Counted from the stretch's first letter, positions 25,787 through 35,545 are shown. The stretch is DNA of 64,000 nt from CAYSWS01 sp965603395 (GCA_965603395.1 CBFDCV010000001.1:1-64000), one strand, 5' to 3'. The notes: a model not told the origin generated them from the sequence alone. Program-made: numbers and translations.

Positions 25787-28648
25787 ATGCCAAATCAGAA
25801 GAAATTGCAACTCAACTTGGAGCAAATAAAGGCCGTGGAACACGTTTCCGGACCAATTTTAGTAGTAGCAGGAGCAGGTACAGGTAAGACTAGGGTCATT
25901 TCGGAACGTATAAAACACCTCATAAATAAAAAAGAAATAAGTTCTAAGGAAATACTAGCTTTAACTTTCACAGAAAAAGCGGCCCAGGAAATGTCAAATA
26001 GAGTGGCTGATGTCATGCCATTGGGATATGAAGAGCCCTGGATCAGTACTTTCCATGCCTTTGCGGATAGAATATTAAAAGCTGAGGGTTTGGAAATGGG
26101 CTTGGACCCGACATTTAAAATATTATCCGGTCCTGATCAGTGGCTTCTTTTTAGAAAAAATCTTTTCCAATTTGATCTGAAATACTTTAGGCCCTTAGGT
26201 AACCCCACAAAATTTATTTCCGCCATACTAAAGTTTGTCTCACGATTGCAGGATGAGTACATTAGTCCCAAAGAACTCGAAGAATTTGCACAGAACTTTG
26301 AAGGGGCGGGTGAAGAAAAAGAGCGGTGGCTTGAGCTAGCTTACATTTATAAAAAGTATGAGGAGATAAAAATAGCTAACTCAAAAATGGATTTTGGAAA
26401 CTTGATCAGCTGGTGTATAAAACTTTTCGATGATAGACCAAATGTACTAAATAAATACTGTGAACAATTCAAGCATGTATTACTGGATGAGTTTCAAGAC
26501 ACTAATTACGCACAATATTTACTGATAAAACGTTTGTGCCCTGAGACTATGGGAAAAAGAAGTTTGTTAGTAGTAGGTGATGATTCTCAGTCTATTTACA
26601 AATTCAGGGGTGCTGCCGTTTCAAATATTTTAGAATTCATGAAGGATTACCCAAAGGCGGAAATGATCACTTTAACTAAAAACTACCGCTCTACACAACA
26701 AATTCTAGATCCTGCCTACAAATTAATACAAAATAACAACCCCGACACCTTAGAATCCAAACTTGGCATATCAAAAAAACTAACCACTACACAAAAGGAA
26801 GAGAGAAGTACTCCTCAAGTATTACAAACAGAAACAATAGAAGATGAGGTTGAGCTTGTCATTTCAAAAATTTACGAAGTCTTAGCTAAAGAACCCTCCT
26901 ATACATATAGGGACGTGGCAATACTAGCCAGAGCCAACGGTCACCTAGACGCTTATGTTATGGCCTTGAGAAAATACGGCCTTCCTTATCAGCTAGTCGG
27001 TAACCGTGGTTTATACGATCAAGATGAGATAAGAGACATCTTAGCGTTACTAAAAGTTATTGTTAATCCCAAAGACTCTATCAGCCTATACCGCGCCCTA
27101 AACATCGATTCATTTGCCATTCCCCAAAAGATCATAACCGGGCTGCTATCTCAGTCAAAATATAAGAAAACTGACATTTGGGAGCTAATTCCTGATTACA
27201 AAAATCCTGAACTGGAAAACTTTCACCAATTAATAACCAGGTATCAAGACAAAATTACTAAAGCCCTGCCTGTGCAACTTGTCTATGATCTAGTACACGA
27301 ATCGGGCTATTTAAACATTTACCTGGAAGAAGAGACCATAGAAAATATACTTAGTATTAAAAACCTTGATCTCTTTTTAAACGTGGTTAAGAAGTTTGAA
27401 ATTGACTATAGATCAGACAGCAATGAGCTCCCCACACTAGTGAACTTAGTGGACTACATAGAGATGCTTATTGAGGCCGGTGATAGCCCCGCTCAAGCGG
27501 AAATCGAAGACATAGACACTATCAACCTGCTCACTGTGCACTCCGCTAAGGGGCTGGAATTCCCTGTGGTATTTTTAGTCAACTTGGTCACAGGAAGATT
27601 CCCAACCAGAAATCGTAAAGATATGATCCGAATGCCTGACGAATTAGTTAAAGAAACACTACCTACAGGGGATGAGCACCTGCAAGAAGAGCGAAGGCTG
27701 TTTTATGTAGGCATGACAAGAGCAAAAAAATATTTGTACATGGTAATGGCAAAAAACTACGGCGGTGTGAGAGAAAGAAAACCTTGCGGCTATGTTGAAG
27801 AAACCGGTCTTACCTTAGAAGAAGTTCAAGCGGATGAAATTGCCTCCAAGAAAGTAGGCCAAAAGCCTCTTTTCGGGGTTGAGTCAGGTTTTAAGGATCC
27901 CGTTTTGGCAAAACTTGATTTTACACCCAGATTTTTAAGTTATTCTCAAATAGACACTTACAAAATCTGCCCCCTTAGATACAAATATAGCTATGTACTC
28001 AAAGTCCCTGCTTCGCCCAGCCATAATCTAAGTTTTGGCATAACCATCCACGACACTTTGCGCGATTTTCATTCCAGGCAGATTTTCGATGATGTTTCTT
28101 TAGACGATTTACTAAAAATGTATGAGAACAATTGGCAGCCTCTAGGGTATATGGATGAAGATCATAGAAATCACAGATTCGAGGATGGTAAGAAGTTATT
28201 AGAAACGTACTATAATAGGCATAAAGACGACAAGAAAAAACCTCTGGAGTTGGAAAAATCGTTTAATTTGAAGATTGGCGGTATAAGATTTTACGGCAGA
28301 ATAGACCGCATAGACAAGCTGGATGGCGGCGTTGAGATCATCGACTATAAAACCGGAAATACCAAAACTCAAAAAGATGTGGACAAGGATGACCAGATTG
28401 CTTTTTACGCCATTGCTGCCAAAGAAGCGTTAGGTGTGGAACCAAAAAAACTTACCTACTACTTTTTAGAGAGCGGAGAGAGGATTTCCACAACCAGAAC
28501 CGACAAGCAATTAGAAAATAAAAAGCAGGAGGCAGGACAGATCGTAGAAGATATTAAAAAAGGAGAGTTTACAGCTAGTCCCGGTATGCAATGTAGTTGG
28601 TGCGATTACAAAGAAATTTGTCCTTTTGCTTACAAAGGAAGTTCCTGA
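25787..28648 (+). CDS. UvrD/PcrA-type helicase fused to a PD-(D/E)xK Fe-S nuclease domain
   Basis: The first roughly 680 of 953 residues form a superfamily 1A helicase: Walker A GAGTGKTR, ALTFTEKAAQEM, Walker B LLDEFQDT, GDDSQSIYKFRG, LTKNYRS, VHSAKGLEFPVVFL and FYVGMTRAK. The last roughly 230 residues form a RecB/AddB-like nuclease: FLSYSQIDTYKICPLRY, FGITIHDTLRDFH, GRIDRIDKL, EIIDYKTG and a closing cysteine group CSWCDYKEIC that, with the Cys in YKICP, should hold a 4Fe-4S cluster. Such fusions act in end resection and recombination. TATAAT ends 6 nt before the ATG (leaderless). It overlaps the convergent FemAB gene by 19 bp. Confidence 0.92.
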   Translation: MPNQKKLQLNLEQIKAVEHVSGPILVVAGAGTGKTRVISERIKHLINKKEISSKEILALTFTEKAAQEMSNRVADVMPLGYEEPWISTFHAFADRILKAEGLEMGLDPTFKILSGPDQWLLFRKNLFQFDLKYFRPLGNPTKFISAILKFVSRLQDEYISPKELEEFAQNFEGAGEEKERWLELAYIYKKYEEIKIANSKMDFGNLISWCIKLFDDRPNVLNKYCEQFKHVLLDEFQDTNYAQYLLIKRLCPETMGKRSLLVVGDDSQSIYKFRGAAVSNILEFMKDYPKAEMITLTKNYRSTQQILDPAYKLIQNNNPDTLESKLGISKKLTTTQKEERSTPQVLQTETIEDEVELVISKIYEVLAKEPSYTYRDVAILARANGHLDAYVMALRKYGLPYQLVGNRGLYDQDEIRDILALLKVIVNPKDSISLYRALNIDSFAIPQKIITGLLSQSKYKKTDIWELIPDYKNPELENFHQLITRYQDKITKALPVQLVYDLVHESGYLNIYLEEETIENILSIKNLDLFLNVVKKFEIDYRSDSNELPTLVNLVDYIEMLIEAGDSPAQAEIEDIDTINLLTVHSAKGLEFPVVFLVNLVTGRFPTRNRKDMIRMPDELVKETLPTGDEHLQEERRLFYVGMTRAKKYLYMVMAKNYGGVRERKPCGYVEETGLTLEEVQADEIASKKVGQKPLFGVESGFKDPVLAKLDFTPRFLSYSQIDTYKICPLRYKYSYVLKVPASPSHNLSFGITIHDTLRDFHSRQIFDDVSLDDLLKMYENNWQPLGYMDEDHRNHRFEDGKKLLETYYNRHKDDKKKPLELEKSFNLKIGGIRFYGRIDRIDKLDGGVEIIDYKTGNTKTQKDVDKDDQIAFYAIAAKEALGVEPKKLTYYFLESGERISTTRTDKQLENKKQEAGQIVEDIKKGEFTASPGMQCSWCDYKEICPFAYKGSS

Positions 28649-29529
28649 TACTTAGAAAAGAATTTTAAAACCGGATTGTAGTATTTAATGTAGGGCGGAG
28701 GCAGTCTTAGCACGGTCCCTCCAAATTTCTCCTTGAAGTGACTGAACCCTCCCCAATTTTTTGTAAATACAGGAAACCTTTCGTCATCGATCCCCTCTAA
28801 ATCAATATATTTATATCCAAGTTTCTTAAAATATAATATTGACTCCCACATAAGCAGATATCCTCCTTTACCCTTCCTACCTAGCTTAGTAGTGCCACCA
28901 TGTAAAAAGGTAGCTATGCCCTTCCAACCAAAATAAACCTTTGCACTAACCAATTCCCCTTTTGAATCGTAGACCTCGAGCAAGAAGGAATCCTCTTTAA
29001 AAATATCTCTTTTTTTAAGTAAGTCTTTGTAAGGTTGCACATAAAATTTTCCTCTTTTACCGGTTGCTTTAACCAGTACATAGAATTTGTCCAGTTGTGA
29101 CTTTTTGGGATCTCTTGTTACCTTTATATTATTCCCCTCTCTCCTAGCTCTATTTACAGAATACTTGCCGCTTTTAGACACGTTTCCCCAAAGCTCTTCT
29201 TCACTCTTTTCAAGCTCAATGAGCATGGTTGAGGGCGGGCTTAATGGAAAGCTGCTTGTTACATATCCTCTTTTAGTGAGAAGGCTTTCGTCCTGACCAA
29301 AACTTGGTTCGATCTTATTAAAAATGCACTTTTTCCCGGTACAAATTTCTTCAATCTCTTCCAAATCCTTTTCGCAAAAGTTTTTAGGTCTTTGAATTTT
29401 TGATACTGTACCAAAAGGAGTTCTCATAATGGCGATCTTTATTCCGGAAGTTGTATCCACTATATTCCATTTGAGAAACTTCAAATATTGCTCCCATGGC
29501 TTTGATTGTCTTATACTCTCATAATTCAC
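28630..29529 (-). CDS. FemAB/FemX-like peptidoglycan bridge aminoacyltransferase
   Basis: This 299-residue protein belongs to the FemAB/GNAT superfamily, which adds amino acids from aminoacyl-tRNA to the lipid II side chain. Family-like stretches are ELWGNVSKSGKYSVNRARREG in the middle, RGKFYVQPYKDLL, and the closing HGGTTKLGRKGKGGYLLMWESI and KYIDLEGID. It is the second of a tandem pair, overlapping its neighbour by 4 bp, and both copies differ clearly in sequence, so they may add different residues. It converges with the helicase-nuclease gene. Confidence 0.8.
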   Translation of the reverse strand: MNYESIRQSKPWEQYLKFLKWNIVDTTSGIKIAIMRTPFGTVSKIQRPKNFCEKDLEEIEEICTGKKCIFNKIEPSFGQDESLLTKRGYVTSSFPLSPPSTMLIELEKSEEELWGNVSKSGKYSVNRARREGNNIKVTRDPKKSQLDKFYVLVKATGKRGKFYVQPYKDLLKKRDIFKEDSFLLEVYDSKGELVSAKVYFGWKGIATFLHGGTTKLGRKGKGGYLLMWESILYFKKLGYKYIDLEGIDDERFPVFTKNWGGFSHFKEKFGGTVLRLPPPYIKYYNPVLKFFSKYQELPL

Positions 29530-30467
29530 TTTATGAGCCCTAACTCAAGTAAATTCCATCTTATATTGTTTAATCGAGTAAAAATGTAGTGCATGGGCCA
29601 ATTAATTACTAAATCATATGAATCTATATATTTTACATGTCTGCCATTAAACTTGGTTTTGAAGTTGGTAAATCCGTAGTAAGGATCTTTCTTATCTTCA
29701 AGGTCTTCTGCAGCACCCCACATATCAAAAACCTCACAACCCTTACTCTTACCAAACCTTATGCTTTCCCATCCCAAAGCATTACTGGCAAACAAATTTT
29801 TGTGTCTTTCCGAAGATCCTCCGTAGGGATAATATATGGTCTTTTCGTAAATGAATAACATCCAAGAACCAAGTGCTTCTCCTTCATATTTTGCGGTTAG
29901 TATGTGGCACATATCTTTAGGATGAAGTTCGTCCCATATAATTTTGTAGTACTGTCTTGGTCTTACAAAGTAGTTTTGTCTCAAAGCTGTTTTTTTCAAT
30001 AACTCATAAAATCCTTCAAAGTCCTCTTCGTTTTCAGCCAATTCAATCACCACGCCCTTTTTTAAAGCATACCTGGCATTGTACCTGTGCTTTGAATGCA
30101 TTCTTTTAAATAATTCCTCCTCAGATGCTTTTAGGTCCAACAAAATATTAGCCTTGGCGAATTCAGAGCGGACGGCTTTTTTGCAATGCTTTTTTAAGAT
30201 ATCAACCGCTTTAATTTCCTCATTCGAACCTTTTATTACATTTGGAACATCAAAAGTCAGGCCGATGCACTTATTTTGTTTTAATGAAGCTTTCAGTTTT
30301 TCAATATCCACCTTCACAGGATTAACTCTAGGACAATAAGCATAGTTATAATTAGTTTTGGGAATCTTATGCATGGTGTAATAAATATCACCCACTTTTA
30401 CTGATTCACTACCATATTTTGTTTTTACATTTGCCCACTCATCAGACTGAACAATGTGCTTATACAT
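29526..30467 (-). CDS. FemAB/FemX-like peptidoglycan bridge aminoacyltransferase
   Basis: The 313-residue protein is the first of the FemAB pair. It contains ELFKRMHSKHRYNARYALKKG, a core stretch of the family, then RQNYFVRPRQYYKIIWDELH, and the GNAT C-terminal part (YPYGGSSERHKNLFASNALGWE, GCEVFDMWGAAED). The role inferred is synthesis of an interpeptide bridge or attachment of a residue to lipid II, matching the MurT/GatD and sortase genes elsewhere in the window. TATACT ends 6 nt before the ATG, again leaderless. Confidence 0.82.
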   Translation of the reverse strand: MYKHIVQSDEWANVKTKYGSESVKVGDIYYTMHKIPKTNYNYAYCPRVNPVKVDIEKLKASLKQNKCIGLTFDVPNVIKGSNEEIKAVDILKKHCKKAVRSEFAKANILLDLKASEEELFKRMHSKHRYNARYALKKGVVIELAENEEDFEGFYELLKKTALRQNYFVRPRQYYKIIWDELHPKDMCHILTAKYEGEALGSWMLFIYEKTIYYPYGGSSERHKNLFASNALGWESIRFGKSKGCEVFDMWGAAEDLEDKKDPYYGFTNFKTKFNGRHVKYIDSYDLVINWPMHYIFTRLNNIRWNLLELGLIK

Positions 30468-30531
30468 GGTGGTAGTATAGAATTTTTATCCCTTGCTTAC
30501 AAGATAAAAAGTGTGTTAACTTATCATAGTA

Positions 30532-31311
30532 ATGAATACAAAGGAAATTATTATCAGCGTAATTGCACTAATACTCCTTTTGATAGGATTGTTTTTTCTT
30601 ATACGATTTGGAAGAAATAGGTCCGATTCTGCGAAGGAAGCACAAGAGATAGATTCAGGAGCTGTACCAACTACAGAAAACCTGGATTCCGGAGACGAGC
30701 TTGATTCAAGTTTTTCAAACGACCTTTCATTTGAAAAAACCGATGGAACAGGCGATGATACTAACATGGAAGGCTTCGAATCAAAAAGAACACAGGCAGA
30801 CAAAAAGCTAGAACCACCTGCTTTTAGACTAAAAGATGGAGTGGATTATCAGGCCGTCATTCAAACCTCTATGGGAGACATAAAGGTAGACCTGTTCGAA
30901 AAAGAAACTCCTATTACCGTAAATAATTTTGTTCACTTGGCTAATATAGCTTTTTATGATGGTTTAATATTTCACCGTGTCATTCCTGACTTCATGATAC
31001 AAGGGGGAGATCCGCTGGGCAGCGGTGCCGGTGGTCCTGGCTACTCTTTTGAAGATGAGATCATTACCGGTCTTCATCTTGTAAAAGGCACATTGGCTAT
31101 GGCTAACTCCGGTAAAGACACTAATGGAAGTCAATTTTTTATAGTAACCAAGAAGGCTGTTCCCTGGCTTGATGGAGACCACACAAACTTTGGGCAGGTT
31201 ATGGAGGGTCAAAACATAGCGGATGAGATATCTTTAGTGGATGCTGATCCCAAAAATAATAAGCCCAATGAAGACGTGGTTATTAAAACAATTGTTATTT
31301 TGGAAAATTGA
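30532..31311 (+). CDS. Membrane-anchored cyclophilin-type peptidyl-prolyl isomerase
   Basis: The 259-residue protein has an N-terminal membrane helix (about residues 7-24), an acidic linker of about 75 residues, and a cyclophilin domain (about 110-259). Catalytic-core sequence is intact: FHRVIPDFMIQGGDPLGSG, LAMANSGKDTNGSQFFIV and DGDHTNFGQV. It should catalyse proline isomerisation on the outer face of the membrane, helping secreted proteins fold. It lies divergent from the FemAB pair and overlaps convergent rsmA by 17 bp. Confidence 0.92.
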   Translation: MNTKEIIISVIALILLLIGLFFLIRFGRNRSDSAKEAQEIDSGAVPTTENLDSGDELDSSFSNDLSFEKTDGTGDDTNMEGFESKRTQADKKLEPPAFRLKDGVDYQAVIQTSMGDIKVDLFEKETPITVNNFVHLANIAFYDGLIFHRVIPDFMIQGGDPLGSGAGGPGYSFEDEIITGLHLVKGTLAMANSGKDTNGSQFFIVTKKAVPWLDGDHTNFGQVMEGQNIADEISLVDADPKNNKPNEDVVIKTIVILEN

Positions 31312-32071
31312 TCTCAGCTTTTTCATAAAGCTTAATCCAATTTTTTACCTCGATGTGTTGCGGACGTAGCTTTTCGTCTATACCTAACTCTTTCAACATT
31401 TTTTTGGAAAATACCTTATTTAGCATTTTTCTAGGTTTTGAAAAGGCTTTATGTAAAAATTCCTCATAGTTCATAAGTTCCTTTTCTGCTATGGGTGGGT
31501 TTTTAATCTTAGTCATCCTTATTATGACGCCATCTACTTTCGGTATGGGTTCAAAAAAAGATCTGGGAACTATTTCTAAAACTTTAATTTTGTAGAAAGT
31601 TTGTAAATAAACAGACAAGTAAGACGCTTTGGGGGCTTTGGCTGAGATTTTCCTTCCTACCTCTTTTTGCATAAGTAAAACACAAATAGAGATGTTGCCT
31701 TTATGCCTGGCCACTGCGTGTAGTATGGGGGAAGTTATGTAATAAGGAAGCGAGCCTATGACTTTAAACTCCTTACCCGGCCTAAATCTAGGCAACCAGC
31801 TAAGAACGTCAGCCTTGAAAATTGTTAAGTTCTTCTGCTTTGAAAATCTTTTTTTTAACTCTTTAACATATCTTTCATCGATTTCTATAGCTTGAACTTT
31901 AGTCTTTTTCTTTTTTGCTTCTTTAACTAATATTTTAGTGAGAGCTCCCAACCCGGCACCAATTTCTACCACCAAATCGTTTTTTTCCATCCCTAAGGCA
32001 TTTACCATGTTACTTGCTACGCCTGATTCGATAATAAAATTCTGACCCAGCCCTTTTATAGGTTTAAGCAT
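31295..32071 (-). CDS. rsmA: 16S rRNA adenine dimethyltransferase RsmA/KsgA
   Basis: The 258-residue protein dimethylates two adjacent adenines near the 3' end of 16S rRNA. It shows GQNFIIESGVASNMV at the start, the SAM-binding VVEIGAGLGALTK, DERYVKEL, and the catalytic IGSLPYYITSPIL (N-L-P-Y family motif, here S-L-P-Y). The Asn of the usual NLPY is Ser, which is unusual for this active site. A TATACT box lies 10 nt upstream of the ATG. Confidence 0.93.
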   Translation of the reverse strand: MLKPIKGLGQNFIIESGVASNMVNALGMEKNDLVVEIGAGLGALTKILVKEAKKKKTKVQAIEIDERYVKELKKRFSKQKNLTIFKADVLSWLPRFRPGKEFKVIGSLPYYITSPILHAVARHKGNISICVLLMQKEVGRKISAKAPKASYLSVYLQTFYKIKVLEIVPRSFFEPIPKVDGVIIRMTKIKNPPIAEKELMNYEEFLHKAFSKPRKMLNKVFSKKMLKELGIDEKLRPQHIEVKNWIKLYEKAEINFPK

Positions 32072-32109
32072 ATGCTAGTCAAGTATACTACAGCGTAGAT
32101 AAGTAATTA

Positions 32110-32835
32110 TTAAGGCTCGTTGTCCATGAGGTAAATATCAACGTAGCCGGTGCGCCAAGGGGCCGTACGGTGATCTTTGTAGGCAAGATCAATTTTATTT
32201 CCTTTTATAGCGCCCCCTACATCCAAGGCCTGGCATTTCCCGTACCCCGGAACATAAAAATGCGTGTACATATCTATTACAGTAGGGTCTACTGCGCAAA
32301 CTCCCTGTTGTACGGGCGCACCCAGGGCAGTAGTATTATTACAACCTTCGCAAGTGGAATCGTATTTAGTGGCCCACACCCTCATCTTATACCAATATTT
32401 TATTTTTCCGTATTCAGGGGTACTTAGCTTTTTCCACACGATTTTTTTCCCTTTTGAAACAATTTGAGTTGTGGGCTCTTTTACTTCTGTGTTAAGTACT
32501 GTTTTGTCGATGATGTCATCGACCCAATACGTTACAAGAAAGGTTTTAGTTATCAACCCTTCCTCCCCCGGTCTTTGTATTTCCTCTTTACCATACTCCA
32601 ACTCTTCATCGTCTTCATATACTATCTCGAAGGGAATTGTATCGTGTTCATCCACTTCCATTTGGTCAAAGGCAGTGGTCGTCACAATCTCAGGTTTGTA
32701 TGTGGTCCGGGTCTGGTAAACTTCGTCCCTTATAGTGTCTGCGCCCAATACCTGACCTTCGTCAACTAAAATGTTTTTGTATAAAAATACGGTCGTGTAA
32801 ATTACCTGCAGTATGATTAATATTCTATATATCAT
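32110..32835 (-). CDS. G5-3D domain cell-wall protein (YabE/Rpf2-like)
   Basis: The product of about 241 residues has a signal-anchor helix at the start (MIYRILIILQVIYTTVFLYK), a G5-like region (about 85-135), and a C-terminal 3D domain with the three conserved aspartates visible in VCAVDPTVI, CQALDVGG and NKIDLAY. 3D domains are found in lytic transglycosylases and resuscitation-type proteins that cut or remodel peptidoglycan. The ATG at 32835 follows the pcrA stop by one base (TAACATG), so I chose it over the upstream frame. Confidence 0.8.
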   Translation of the reverse strand: MIYRILIILQVIYTTVFLYKNILVDEGQVLGADTIRDEVYQTRTTYKPEIVTTTAFDQMEVDEHDTIPFEIVYEDDEELEYGKEEIQRPGEEGLITKTFLVTYWVDDIIDKTVLNTEVKEPTTQIVSKGKKIVWKKLSTPEYGKIKYWYKMRVWATKYDSTCEGCNNTTALGAPVQQGVCAVDPTVIDMYTHFYVPGYGKCQALDVGGAIKGNKIDLAYKDHRTAPWRTGYVDIYLMDNEP

Positions 32836-32836
32836 G

Positions 32837-34780
32837 TTATTCCCAACTGAAATTCCTTCTATCAAGCTCTAGGTTATCAAGAAAATCGTCCACGTTTTGG
32901 TTGCTCTTATAGGGATCTGTATAGTAACCCACATTTTCTATTAATTCTTGTGGGATCTCTAGTAAAAACCGGCTGGGAAGATTGCTTTGGCGGGTACCAA
33001 AGTACATTCGATTATAGGCTCTGGTTAGATACACCTGTTTCTTTGCCCTAGTTAGAGCCACATAACAAAGTCTTCTTTCTTCCTCCATCTCGTCTTTCTC
33101 CATGATAGAATTGGCGTGCGGAAATAAACCCTCTTCCATACCAACCACAAAAACCACGGGAAATTCCAAACCCTTGGAAGCGTGAACAGTCATCAACGTA
33201 ACCGATTCATAAATATCAGGGTTTGCTTTGTTTGAGCTTTCTATCAGCGCTACGTTTTCCAGAAAATCTTCTAAGTTGACAAACTGCTGAGCCACGGACC
33301 TGAGCTCTTTTATGTTTTCTATCCTGAACTTTCCTTCATCCGAACCATCGTCCAACCATTTTATGTAGCCCGTATCTTCCAGCAACATTTCCATAAGCTC
33401 TAAGGTTGATTTACTTTCTTTTTCTTGCAACCATTTGGTAACAGGTAGTCCTGACTTTTGTTCTATGCTACCAATGTCCCAATTAGTTTCCTTTAAAATC
33501 TCCACACTTTTTTGCCCGATTTTTCTTGGTGGCACATTAATGATCCTCTCCCACGATATGCTGTCCTTAGGATTGTGAATCACTCTCAAATACGCAATTA
33601 CGTCTTTTATTTCTTTCCTTGAATAAAATCTTAGGCCGCCCACAATTTTGTAAGGTATGTTGTTTTTAATAAAGTGTTCTTCCAAGTTTCTTGATTGAGC
33701 GTTTGTTCTGTAAAGTACAGCTATTTCTTTGTAAGCCACGTCTTCTTGACGTTTTTGCAATACTTTTTCAGCTACAAACTGTGCCTCTTCAAATTCTGAT
33801 AATCCGGTAAAGTTGGTAATTTTTTCTCCTCCCTCTTGGTCCGTCCAAAGATCTAAAGGTATGTATGTTGAGTTGTTTTTTATGACGTTTTTAGCTGCAT
33901 CTAAAATGTTTTGTGTGGATCGGTAATTTCTTTCCAGGTTATAAACTTTCACATCAGAGTAGTCATTTTGGAAGTGTAGTATGTTTCTGTAATCAGCCCC
34001 TCTAAACCCATAAATAGCCTGTGACATATCTCCCACTACATATAGATTTTTATGTTTTTGGGCCAAAAGTTTTGTTAGAACGTATTGTGCACGATTAGTA
34101 TCCTGGTATTCATCAACCAGTAAATATTTAAACTGGTCTTGAAATTTTTCCAACACTCGCGGTTCCTTTCTAAAAAGGTTTACAGTTTCGAACAATAAAT
34201 CATCAAAGTCCAAAGCATTGTTTTCTCTTATACGTTTTTGGTACTCGCGGTAGATCTTGGCTACACTTCTTTGAAAGTACCCTTGTACAAATGTTTCGTA
34301 AGTTTCTGCATCGATTAGCTCTGATTTTGCACTAGAAATCATAGCGTGCACGGCACGTGGTTTGATCTTTTTGATATCCATACCAAAATCTTTAATTATT
34401 TGTTTGGTGAGAGAAATGGAGTCGTCCTGATCGTAAATTACATAAGAAATGGGAATTCCTAGATAAAAACCGTGTTTTCTTAGGATACGGGCACAAATGG
34501 AGTGAAAAGTACCGCTCCAAGCCAGTTTTTGGTCTTTACCTAACAGTTTGTGCACACGTCCTTGTACTTCCTTGGCCGCTTTATTAGTAAAGGTTACACA
34601 CAAAATTTCTTCTTGGCCTATGCCGTGTTCTGTTATTAAGTAAGCAACCCTGTGTGTCAAAACCCTAGTCTTACCGCTTCCCGGCCCCGCCACTACTAAA
34701 GCGGGCCCATCTAAATGCTTAACGGCCTCTATTTGCTGAGAATTTAAGTCTTTGAGAATCTTTGGGTTTTGTTCTGGCAC
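32837..34780 (-). CDS. pcrA: UvrD/PcrA-type DNA helicase
   Basis: This 647-residue superfamily 1A helicase unwinds DNA 3'-5' in excision repair and replication restart. All motifs are present: GPGSGKTRVL, CVTFTNKAAKEV, SGTFHSICARIL, LLVDEYQDTN, VGDMSQAIYGFRG, LERNYRST, VHASKGLEFPVVFVVG and YVALTRAKK. It lacks the roughly 70-residue C-terminal RNA-polymerase-interacting region of PcrA. The start is GTG, 6 nt after a TAAAAT box. The G5-3D protein gene begins one base past its stop. Confidence 0.94.
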   Translation of the reverse strand: MPEQNPKILKDLNSQQIEAVKHLDGPALVVAGPGSGKTRVLTHRVAYLITEHGIGQEEILCVTFTNKAAKEVQGRVHKLLGKDQKLAWSGTFHSICARILRKHGFYLGIPISYVIYDQDDSISLTKQIIKDFGMDIKKIKPRAVHAMISSAKSELIDAETYETFVQGYFQRSVAKIYREYQKRIRENNALDFDDLLFETVNLFRKEPRVLEKFQDQFKYLLVDEYQDTNRAQYVLTKLLAQKHKNLYVVGDMSQAIYGFRGADYRNILHFQNDYSDVKVYNLERNYRSTQNILDAAKNVIKNNSTYIPLDLWTDQEGGEKITNFTGLSEFEEAQFVAEKVLQKRQEDVAYKEIAVLYRTNAQSRNLEEHFIKNNIPYKIVGGLRFYSRKEIKDVIAYLRVIHNPKDSISWERIINVPPRKIGQKSVEILKETNWDIGSIEQKSGLPVTKWLQEKESKSTLELMEMLLEDTGYIKWLDDGSDEGKFRIENIKELRSVAQQFVNLEDFLENVALIESSNKANPDIYESVTLMTVHASKGLEFPVVFVVGMEEGLFPHANSIMEKDEMEEERRLCYVALTRAKKQVYLTRAYNRMYFGTRQSNLPSRFLLEIPQELIENVGYYTDPYKSNQNVDDFLDNLELDRRNFSWE

Positions 34781-34848
34781 AGAAATATTTTAGCACGGAT
34801 AAAAATTATGTTTGATTAGATTGATTTTTTACCTTATTATTTCTGTGT

Positions 34849-35184
34849 ATGAAATTTCTAATCAAGCTTCTCATAGCTACACTGGCTGTATTTTTAAGTG
34901 CTTATTTAATTCCCGGTGTGTCCGTAGATGGTTTTCAAACTGCGTTTATAGTGGCCATTGTCTTAGGCGTACTAAATGTGTTTTTAAAACCTCTGCTTGT
35001 ATTGCTAACTCTTCCGGTTACCTTACTCACCTTGGGACTGTTTTCTTTTGTGATAAACATAGCTCTTATTTACTTGGCTGCTTACATCGTGCCCGGATTC
35101 AACGTAGCTACTATACTGGCCGCACTCCTTTTTGGCTTACTGGTATCACTAATAAGCTCATTTCTTAACTTGCTGGCTAAATAA
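34849..35184 (+). CDS. Four-helix membrane protein, PF04020 ('phage holin family') type
   Basis: The 111-residue protein has four hydrophobic helices and the family pattern AYLIPGVSVDGF in the first loop and AYIVPGFNVATI in the last, joined by NVFLKPLLVLLTLPVTLLTLG. Members are widespread chromosomal membrane proteins; despite the family name there is no phage context here. The function is unknown. A TATTAT box ends 8 nt before the ATG. Confidence 0.85.
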   Translation: MKFLIKLLIATLAVFLSAYLIPGVSVDGFQTAFIVAIVLGVLNVFLKPLLVLLTLPVTLLTLGLFSFVINIALIYLAAYIVPGFNVATILAALLFGLLVSLISSFLNLLAK

Positions 35185-35251
35185 AAGCGGTTAGGTTTGT
35201 CTGGTGTGGTAATATATCTTTTGTAGCAATTTCCTCGGAGATTTTAAAGAT

Positions 35252-35518
35252 ATGCTAACTCTAATAGATTTTTATGCGGACTGGTGCGGTCCCTGCAAAA
35301 TTATGGAACCCATATTTACCGACATAAAAAAAGATTATGAAGGTAAAGTCACTTTTAAAAAAGTGGATGTAGAGGCAAACTCTGCTGAAGCCGGCAAGTA
35401 CAGTGTCATGGGTATTCCTACTTTCGTTTTATTAAAAGGTGAAGAAGAAGTATCCAGAAAAGTCGGTGCTGTGCCAAAAGACATTTTAACAAATTGGCTT
35501 GATTCTAACCTTAAATAA
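35252..35518 (+). CDS. trxA: Thioredoxin
   Basis: This short 88-residue thioredoxin has the active site WCGPCK (residues 11-16), a cis-Pro region (GIPTFVLLKGEEE) and the final helix of the fold. It lacks the first strand and helix of the classic 105-residue protein. It reduces disulfides and donates electrons to reductases. It precedes gap by 27 bp, but gap has its own TACAAT box, so the two may be transcribed independently. Confidence 0.9.
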   Translation: MLTLIDFYADWCGPCKIMEPIFTDIKKDYEGKVTFKKVDVEANSAEAGKYSVMGIPTFVLLKGEEEVSRKVGAVPKDILTNWLDSNLK

Positions 35519-35545
35519 TTTCTTAAAAAAGTATACAATTAGATC

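Noticed and set aside
34849..35184. Prophage, suggested by a 'holin family' protein
   Set aside because: PF04020 members are ordinary chromosomal membrane proteins, and no phage structural, integrase or lysis genes are nearby.
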